Part shown: piece by piece, positions 55,316-64,000 of the stretch
Numbering within the stretch: the first letter of the stretch is position 1
How the letters are laid out: each line of letters opens with the position of its first letter
Assembly: GCA_034509425.1 (NCBI GenBank)
Contig: JAVTVJ010000771.1
Span: forward strand, 248,001-312,000
Origin: Eopsaltria australis
Lineage: Eukaryota > Chordata > Aves > Passeriformes > Petroicidae
Reading direction: 5' to 3'
DNA: 64,000 nucleotides
Translations under genes and position numbers: made by a program
Notes under the pieces: generated by a model
Database searches by the model: none
What the model was told of the DNA's origin: nothing
Seen by the model: the letters and a program-made list of their open reading frames with translations, nothing else

Positions 55316-58267
55316 GTACTTTCCTCTCTCTGGAAGAGACAAGCCTTTGTTGTTAGACTGTCTTTGCTCCTCTGGTCTTTTTTCCCCCCTTGTTTCTGAC
55401 TCTGTTTTCCTTAATGCCTGTCTCTCCTGCTTGTTCAGGCTGTCAGCTGAAGCTGCAAGGTGCTGCAGATGTGCCGCTGGAAATCATGTTTGTCCAAGAC
55501 GTTTTCCTGGGGCGACGTGTGGCTTGTTAAAATGGGTTCTGTGTGTGCTCCCTCAGTGAATCCCCCTGCCCTGTTTTAAGGGTACAAATGCAGCATTTTG
55601 ACAAAAACACTCTCCTCTAGCGGGACACTCTGCCGTGCTCCAGTGGGAGTCTCCCTCGGGGAGGTGCAATATTCATCCGTGTTGCAAGAGATGACGCCTG
55701 CTTTTGCAGCCCCCTGCTGTTGCCAGGATGGACTGGATGGCTGTACCCAGCCTGCCCAAGCACAGCTTTGCCCTGGGTGAGGTGGTGGATGGGTGGGGGG
55801 CGTGGCTGATATGCAGGAGCTGAGGGAGAAGCAGAAAGTTGGGTTGCAACAAGCAGCAGCAGTGATGGCGAGTGATGTGGGTGCTCGAGTGGTCGGATGG
55901 GGTTTCAGGGTGGCTTGCTGGCAGCAGCAAAGGCCTGTGGCTTTTGGGAGGGCACAGCTTGTGGCAGGAGGTCTCCGTTGATGGAATGGGAGCAGGCAGC
56001 CAGGCTGTGCTGGGAAGGGGAGGTCATGGGAGTGTCCCCTCACTCCCGAGCTGAGCGCTCAGCACTGCACATCAGCCATTCCTGGGAGGTTTCTTGCACC
56101 TCGCTGCTGCCTGGTTTGCCCGGGGCTCTCGAGGACCAGCCTTCCTGGGGCTTTTGCAAGTGACCAGAGCTGCCAATCTCTGCAGAGGGGCAGGGCCTGA
56201 GCCCTGGGCAAAGGGCATCAGCTCCAGGCAGAGTTCAGCTGCTTCCCCAGCTGTGTTCTGCATTTAAATAATAGCTTCCTGCTGCTCACAGTAAATTGCC
56301 TCTGACTGAGAGAGCAGAACTGTGAGGAGGTATGTAGATGACACTGAGAAGTGCTGGCTTTATGGGATTTGACTTGTGCAAAACCAGCTTTGCATACCTG
56401 ACCTGTAGTGGTGACCTGTCCCAGTGCTAAGGTGACATGCAGCAAAAAGATGTCAACTGTCAAGTGTCTCCATCCCTCTTCCCAGTCTGCATTGACCCCA
56501 AATGCATCCATGTGTTGTGAGAGGCTCCACTGAAGCAAATTAACAGATATTAATTCACCTGAAAGGGATGTGGTGCAATGTGATGTGGTGTGGGAGGGCG
56601 TGTGAGTCTGAGGATGTCTCTGACTCCTCTGGGGAAGGCATGGCCAGGCTCTGTGGTCCCCCTGAGGGTGGTAGCATCTTGTGGTAAGTTACATTTTTGC
56701 CATGAGAGTGATACTGGGGGTGAACCTTCAAGTAAAATACATTCAAAGATACTGACTTGTGCCAGCAACACCCTTGATACTCAACCCAATTTCCTTCCCT
56801 ACTGGTATTAGCCTGCTGGATTTCTCACTGGGGTTAGGGTTCTAAACTGGTCATGTGCTCTCCACCTTTTTTAGCCTGTTTATATTTATTATTTTCTGTT
56901 CAGATCAGACATGAAGCAAGATGCACTGCAGGTCCTGCATGGTCTCCTCAGAGCAGTGACACCAGTGCTGCTTCCAGTTCCATCCCTCTTTTCATGTCCT
57001 CATCCCAACCTTATAGTGAGTCACAATGGTGATGTTTTTGTCTAACAGAGCCAGGCTTTGCACAAGCTGTTTTATTTTTTAGTGAGCTCTCTCATCTGCT
57101 CCATCAGGGGATGGCAGCTGGTGCTACCACGATGGGGAGGATCTTCAGCTGGTTTTGCTCTGCCTCTCCTTTCTTGTGTACAGCAAACCAATGGCTCTGC
57201 CTCCCCACCCCCTTGCTGACCTGGAGACCTCTAGGCATAAACAAAATGCAGCATTAGTGGAAAATTGCTGCAGCCCCCAGAAGATCCTTAGGAAACATGT
57301 GAGCCTGGATGGAGCCAGCTGTTGTGTGTGGGAAGGCAGGAGGCCAGCCCAGATGATGCAGAGCAGCAAGGAGAGCCAGAGCTGGAGCACATTACTTGTC
57401 TTGTGGCCGAGAAGATGAGAGGCTTGGGCTGGATGTGGGTCAGTGGTGCTTGGCTGTGTTTTGTGGAGTGACCTTCAAGGCAAGCTGAAAGAGCTGTAGA
57501 TGTCAGGTCTTGGGAAAAGATGGGATGTTGGAAACCCCACAGCCCTAGGAGGCTCTTAGGGCAGCATGTTGCTGTAACCATTAGCTGAGTCTTTGCACAA
57601 GTTTCCTGCAGTTCTGTGTTCAGCAGGAAAGGCACAAGCCCAGTACATGACCAGTTGCAATTGCTGTCTGGTGCACAGCTCCTCCCTTTGCTTCTGGACT
57701 GACATTCTGAGACAGAAAAGCATCCAGGCTACCCAAGGGCAGAAAATCTCTTCTGTACAACCCCTTGCACCCAGAGGAGGTGATTCAGATTTGAAAGGTT
57801 GTTTTAATCTAACATAATCTTTGATCTGGGGTCTCGGCTGGATGTGACTATGGATACTGTGAAACACATGTGTTAAGCAGGGTGATTTGTTGGTGCTAAT
57901 GGAGAGGCCACAGTTTTTTAGCCTCCTTAGGAGATCCAGTTGTGCTCTGCATGTGTGTTTCGGGGGTAATCTGGCTCACACACTAAAAGCCCTCCCTCAT
58001 ACCACTGCCGTGGCTCTGAGGCTCAAAGCAGAGGGTGAGGCAGCATCCTCTTTGTGAAGCGAGTTGAAATGGTTCAGCTTCCCTTCAGAAGTTTCTGGGT
58101 GACCAGCCATGTTAACACAGCTGCAGCTGTGTCTCCACAGGGATGTTGTTTTTACAAGCTGAAACCAAGAACAATTCCCTCAAAGATGCACTGAGGATAA
58201 AAGTGATTATGCGGTAAAGACCAGCGTTGTCGCTTGAGTGGTGCTTTGGCTCAGATCTCTTCCCTCA

Positions 58268-58345
58268 AAATCAGAGAGCTGTAGGATCAAAGCTTAATTT
58301 AGGCTGAAAGGGACCCCCTGGAGGTGATCTAGTCCAATCCCCAAT
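58268..58345 (-). mobile_element. Short CR1-like 3' remnant, minus orientation
   Basis: GGCTGAAAGGGACCCCCTGG and GATCTAGTCCAATCC resemble the reverse complement of a CR1 3' end. The usual ATTCTATGA terminal repeats are degraded. Confidence 0.6.
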
Positions 58346-60999
58346 GAACCCCAAATGAAATGGGCAGACTGTAAGGCATTGTTATGTTTCTGAGTAGAGA
58401 AACTTTGAAAATAAATCTTGGTTTATTGGGATTCAGTGGGACTTACGTGGTAAGATAAGAGGGGCCAGAGGTTTGGTTTGGCTGAGGATCACACCCAGAC
58501 TCTTGTAGGCCCATGTCACCCTCCAGAACTGTGGTGGTGCTGATCCAAGCACAATCTCTCAGTTCATCATGGATAATTCTGCTGCCTTCACCACTCTCAG
58601 CTGTGTTTGTCTGGAACAGCATGCTCTGTACCCATCATCATGGTTGTGCTTTCCTGGCTTGGGCTGGATAAATAATGGCCTCTTTGCCCCACTGCAGTGC
58701 CTGTGTGCAGTGGAGGAGGCACAAGAGCTGCATCACCTGCTGGTTTGACCTCCTGGTGGAAGGGTGGTGGGAACGTGGTGTTCTGGCAGGCCCACAAGCT
58801 GTGAGGAGGCCACCACTGATGTTCTGTGGCTTCGCATGGGTGGTGGTTTTGCCTTGCTGTTGCTGCTCCTGATGGTGTCCTGGCACGTCTACTCCCACCC
58901 TTTTGCATCCAGGGGAGGAAAGGAGAGTGCTTAGAAACCTGCCTGTTTGCAAAGCAAATGCTCCAGCTAGCTAGAAGCTGTCATGTCCTGCCTGACCCTT
59001 GGTATGAGGTGCATCTTGTTGCAGAGAATGTTAATACATCTGGCATTTCTGCTGTCTGGATCCCAGAGCACATATGTTTGGAGCCCAAACCCTTTCCCCA
59101 GACCTCCCAGGTTTCCATGAGTTTGCAACTGTGCTTCCTGCTACTGGTTGGTGTGGATATATGAAAGGAACAAATGTTGGATGTTATTTAGCACTTCAGT
59201 CAGGTCGTGCTGCAGCCAGGAAGCACCAGGGTCTGTAATGGAGAACATATGGGATCTCACACAAACACCCTCGTTCGCCCCATCCTTCTTTCCCTGCCTG
59301 TGAAATGGAAATAATAATTCAGTGCCTCAAAGAAGAGCAGTGGGCCTTGCTTAATGAATTGATTTGCGTAATGCTCGCAGACCTTCATCCAGGAGGGGTG
59401 GCAGGAGAGTGCTGTGTTTGCAGTGGCAGGAGCATTGCCAGTCTGTTTTCTTTCTTCACTCCTGGTGGGAAGGAGATGCTGGGTGGCCTGTTTGGATGGC
59501 AGGCATTGGAGCACAGTGGCCCCTGACCACACAGGCACCTCTGGGGGCCCTGCTGTACCAGATGGGGACATCACAGCACAGTGACCCATCTGCACAGAGC
59601 CCTTGTGGTGACACTACTTGGGGCAAGGTCAGCCCCACCCAGGGGGGTGTTGGATGGTTTCTCCTGGCCCTGTCATCCCTGCAGCCTTCTGTGTCTGTTT
59701 CTCAGTGGTTGTGAGGAAAGTTGGATCCCTCCCATGCAGCCGTCCTCGCACATGTGTGCTCTACATCAAATGCTCGCTCCAAGAGATATGAGTAGCATGG
59801 AAAAAAGTCATCTTGGAAGATATGAATGTTTTCCCAGATAGCAGCAAAAAGTAAAGCCAAGAATCTATTTGTTTATTTTTTACTCTTCCTCCTCCTTATA
59901 TGTTTTTTATGTGAGAGGTTTTATTTTGCCTAACTTATCTTTATCTTAGAGCTGTTTTTAAAAATGATTTTCCTTTTCCATACTGACCTTTCGAGAAACA
60001 GCCTTTAGAGAAGAGAGCTGGTTAAGCCAGAAACCCCTTCTGCCTTGTCTTCCTCCTCATCCTGGATGCTGTGTCTTCATTCCCTTCATCCTTCACTCTT
60101 GGTGCTGATTCCTAGAGAAGGAGATGGGCTCCTTTCTGCTTCCTGGTTGACAGGCTCTAACACACACACTCCTTCCCTGTGTTAATTGATATTTTCTTGG
60201 TCTCTTTACTCCTGCTGAGCCCAACACACTGATGTGATGAGCTTGAGGTTCAAGACCTTTCAGGAATGAAAAATCTGGGCTCCTATAACACTGGAGGTCC
60301 TCTCCAGTTTTCAGTCACAGGGGTTGTAAGAAGCCCTCCTCATGCCCAAAGCCACCTGAAAAGCAGGGTGGCTGAGCTGGACTGTGACCAGTGGTGTGTG
60401 CATTTGGTCAGAGTGAGACATTATCCCACCATTTCAGCATGGCCTGTAAACCTGGAAGTGTGAGCACTCAGCACAGAAACTTCCATGAAACCCCAGCTGC
60501 TGCTACCTGGCCAGGGAAAACAAATGTCTGGGAGAGCTTCTGGGGCCAAGAGAGCAAAAGAGGGTCCCTGGCACTCCTGGAGAGGCAAGGATGGGGCCAG
60601 CACGGTGGCTGAACTCATCCTGCAATCCTGTGTAGTACCTGGTGAAAATCTGTCAAAGTTGAGATGCGCTGAGCAAACCAGCTCACCAGTAAATGAAGTG
60701 GCATTTTGCCAGAGAAATTTTTGCTCAGCAGAAACCGTGTGGTTCCATCTGATATGGACTCTGTAAATGGCCATTAGACTGTTGCAAATGAGAGTGATAT
60801 AATTGAATTCAAGGAAAAGGTTTAGGAGGGAGTAAACTTTTTTTTATTTTTTTTGCATAGTTTCCCAGAATGACTTTTTTTTTTTCCCACTTCAGCTGGT
60901 AGCTGAAAATGTCAATAGGATGCAGTTAATACCTGGAGACAAAAAATAAGAACTAAGGGAGGGCAAATGAGAAGGAAAACTAGAGATGTCCATCTTCAC

Positions 61000-62200
61000 T
61001 AGAGCTGGGCGTATGTAGCAATAAACGTTCACAAAATGTGCTTGTGAATAAAACATGCAGCCTGTCTTCCTTAGCGATTGTGACCCATTTTATTCCCAAA
61101 CACTCTGCTGAAAAAGAATTTTCTACCCACAAAGATGCTCACGAAAGCAAGCTATCTTCTGGAGTAATGTGAATAAATATAATTGAATGCTCAGGCTGGC
61201 GTTTATTCTCAAAGCCACGCTGAAGAGCCGTATCAGTTGCATAATGGGCTCATGGAACAAGCCGGCATGATTGCAAATAACTCGCGGTGAGGAGGGGATG
61301 TCACCTAACTGGAAGCGACACGGGATGACTTACATGACCGATGGCACAACATAAATGCTGAGTGAGGAGTAGGAGATTTCCAGCAAAAAGGTCCCAGCTC
61401 AGCCATATGTTAAAATGCCTTCATGCAAAGTGCGTGTCACAGCCGCTGGAGAAGCAAGCGCGCCTGTGAGCTGCCGGCTGATAACGCGCTGCGTTTGTCA
61501 GAGGATTTATCTGCAGTGAGCAACTTGATCAGCTTTAATCATATGTGACAGCAATGTGAAGTCTGAAGTTGTGGTCAATCAGTTTGAATTAATCCCTCCA
61601 TCAATGTCACTGAACCAAAGATCAGGACAAGTTGGTGTTGTTTTCTCACTTAGCCCATTGCCAGCAGGAGCGGCTCTCCCTGCCTGCAGGTAATCCCACC
61701 TTTCCTGTCCTGGCCTCTGTTTCTTCTTGTGAGCCTTCCCTGGCCATGGTATCAGGGGTGGAGATGGAAATGAGCTACTGGTTCACAAAGAGTCTTGTTC
61801 ACCCCTGGCTATTGAGAAGTCCTCTCCAGTGGGTTTTTCATTTTTTTCCGTGTGTAGCAGCAAGTTACATTTCCATACACCCAAAATGCCTGGGCTTTCC
61901 CAGCATCTCCCAGATGGCTATTACACATTAAACTGTAATTGCACCGTCAGGGAGTTTTCCTTTCTGATGGTCTGCCAATGCGTTCCTTTTCAAAAAATTA
62001 TATCTATTGAGGTTAGCAGCTCAGGCAGGAAACAATCCAGACAAATGCAGGCTGCCCCATCTTCGGGCCAGTTAATCTGAACCAGATACCCAGTGAGAGG
62101 GTGACGGCGGAAATGCTGAATGAGAACTGTGGGGAGCACAGGGCAATTTAGCCAGGCTGTAAACTTGCAATTGAGATGCTGGCAGCAGCACTCGGTGATT
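61000..62200. promoter_or_regulatory. Possible conserved noncoding regulatory block
   Basis: This stretch keeps scattered CpG sites and dense homeodomain/POU/E-box-like motifs (GATTGCAAATAA, GTTGCATAATGG, TTTAATCATATGTGACAG) without open frames or repeats. That texture is common in vertebrate developmental enhancers. No alignment was available to test conservation. Confidence 0.3.
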
Positions 62201-64000
62201 ATGGGCTCTGGAGAGGGCAGAGCAGGACTCTGCTGCAGTGGGCAAGGGAGGATGGGGTTTATGGGCAGCAACTCCAATGCTGTTGTGCTTCAGGCATGCC
62301 AAGGCCAGCTCTGTATTGACAAACTGCTGAGTGTTTCTGGAGGGAAGGCCAGCGAAGTGCTAGGCTGGAATAGCATTCCAGTGGGAATAACCTGTTGGCA
62401 AAGTGCAGGAGAGGAGCCTGCATTGCTCAGACCCCACCCAGCAAGCAGTTTGCTATGCTGTCCCAGATCTTGGCAATGCAGAGAGCACCTGCATTAAGAA
62501 ATTGATGGAAAATTAAGAACGGCAGTTTTGGGGCAGAACCACTTCTAGGAAACTGGGTGGCTGCCTGGATGGGGCAGTGTGGGTTGCAGCAGAGCCCGTG
62601 GGTAGGGAAGTTGTGAGCAACTCATTCCTCTGCTCTGGAAACTCGGCAGTGTGTAGTGACTGGCAATTCCTGGCAACCCCATGGCAGAACAATAAATTTA
62701 AAAAACCACTGTCTAACTTAAAACATGGCAAAGCAAAGAGGCAAAGCCATGTATTTCATTTTCTTTATTCCCATCTATGAGGATTTAAGACCTTCTGGCT
62801 TAGAAAGAAATGAAAAATTGTTCCGAATGTTTCATTTTGACAATACTGAAATGAAATCTTTTGGCTGCCTGAAGAGTTGATTGGTCATTCCCCTCCCCCC
62901 CTTTTTGTTCTTTTTTTAAAAATATCTACAGCTATGCAGGCTGCGATGAGCCCATGAAGATTTTGGTGCCATCAGATCTGAATATGTGTCAGAATAAGCA
63001 TTGCCAGTTGTATTCAAGTGCAGAATCAGGTGATCAGAGGTGTCGTGGGATGGGGGCATGAATTTCTCCAAAGGGTACCATGAACTCTGTGATCAGGTTC
63101 ATAGCAATGCATGTTAACCAAATGGGGAGGAACATGTATAGGAAAAGTTTGAGAGAGAGGCCTAAGAGAATGAGATTACCCTGAAATAATAATTGCCATT
63201 GCACTACAGGCTGATTTGGAAGAAAAAAAAAAAAGAGGTTTTACTCATTCTCCGTCTCCCCCTTTATCCCCCTCTCCCCTGTTTGATTTGTAGTTATAAT
63301 ACAAATAACGCAGTATCTATAAACCCTCTCTCGGTAGCTCCATTCCTGACCCTACATGAGAAAAAAACCTCAAAGTAACAGAAAACCTTAGGCAAAAATG
63401 GATAGCATGTGATAGTTTGTATAGATTTTAGTCCTGCTAGCTGAGTTATATGAAAATGATTTGGATGCAGCAGAGAGGTCAGCAAAAGCTGTTGTTAAAA
63501 GCTACTCTCTTTCAAGATACACATAAAATCCCCCCGAACACATTCCCTTTATGAGATATACAGCTGAAATGATAGGAGCTGCTGTCCAAATTGCAAACGG
63601 TGCAAACAGTGGGTCACGAGAGGTGTGACCAGAGGAGAGAGAAACTGAGTGCAAGCACAGGAGGCCAGTGCAGAGCACGGGAGGGATCTGTATCATTTTG
63701 TGCAGAAAAGCCACAAAAGTGTCACAGGAGCAGATAAAGGAGGATGTAAGCAAACATCAAAGAAGGGCTTGTGGCACTGCTTTAGAGAGTTTTAGGGGAA
63801 ACAATCCTGAAAGAGTGACTGGGAAATCTCTCCTTTGTTTCCCTTCTGTGCTTAGGAAAACAGGCTTTGCCGTTGCTTGCATGCACAGTTCTGCCAAGGA
63901 GAGAGGGAGGTGCCCTGCTGCAGGACAGACAGGCTGAGGACACAGAACCAGGTGTGGGGAGTGCTGAGGGGCAGCCAGAGCACTCGTTTTCTCTCCAATC
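62201..64000. other. Intergenic DNA to the window end
   Basis: No supported exon, RNA gene or recognisable repeat was seen. The frames are short and unrelated to known families. Confidence 0.4.

Larger units (their letters stand above)
54600..61000. other. Intergenic DNA
   Basis: Short unrelated frames only. Besides a CA repeat (55283) and a short CR1 remnant (58268), I recognise nothing. Confidence 0.4.

Noticed and set aside
58826..59164. 112-codon + strand frame ending in a hydrophobic stretch
   Set aside because: It could suggest a membrane exon, but no family match and no consistent splice sites were found, so chance is more likely.

Overview
The window looks like nuclear DNA of a bird, probably a songbird. 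The evidence is several CR1 LINE 3' ends in both orientations, a ~190-bp satellite block, remnants of a gammaretrovirus-like endogenous retrovirus (ERV), and two immune-receptor genes with vertebrate exon-intron structure. The species cannot be fixed from the sequence alone. No rRNA, tRNA, CRISPR array or prokaryotic gene is visible. Almost all long open frames are chance frames: the real coding sequence is about 1.9 kb in eleven short exons, all on the + strand.

Layout. 1-1640 is unusually CpG-rich unique-looking DNA with a CTCF-like site. 2012-2190 is a GGGAT-type pentamer block, and 2276-3081 is a 190-bp tandem satellite. 3546-3745 is a CR1 fragment. 6980-7043 is an exact 32-bp tandem duplication carrying AATAAA. 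7340-9850 is a decayed ERV with gag-, reverse-transcriptase- and integrase-like pieces and no active frame. 14860-23327 is a six-exon gene for a two-Ig-domain membrane protein of the CD2/CD58 family, called here CD58-like. 25.7-35.3 kb is intergenic with two CR1 pieces. 35547-44678 is a five-exon gene that I recognise as CD2. 44.7-64 kb is intergenic. It holds microsatellites, a perfect 28-bp-arm hairpin, A35 and C27 homopolymers, two opposed CR1 copies, and a stretch at 61.0-62.2 kb that looks like a conserved regulatory element.

How the genes relate. Both genes have a 61-nt coding first exon, one exon per Ig domain and one for the transmembrane segment, and every intron in phase 1. They lie head to tail about 12 kb apart, which fits an ancestral tandem duplication. 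In mammals CD2 on T and NK cells binds CD58 on partner cells; here the possible receptor and ligand genes are neighbours. The CD2 tail is short but keeps two overlapping PxxxPR motifs, the type bound by CD2AP/CIN85 SH3 domains, and lacks the PPPGHR motifs of human CD2. The CD58-like protein has an acidic tail of about 100 residues, far longer than that of human CD58.

Exon limits were read by eye from splice consensus, phase and family similarity. There is no transcript evidence.
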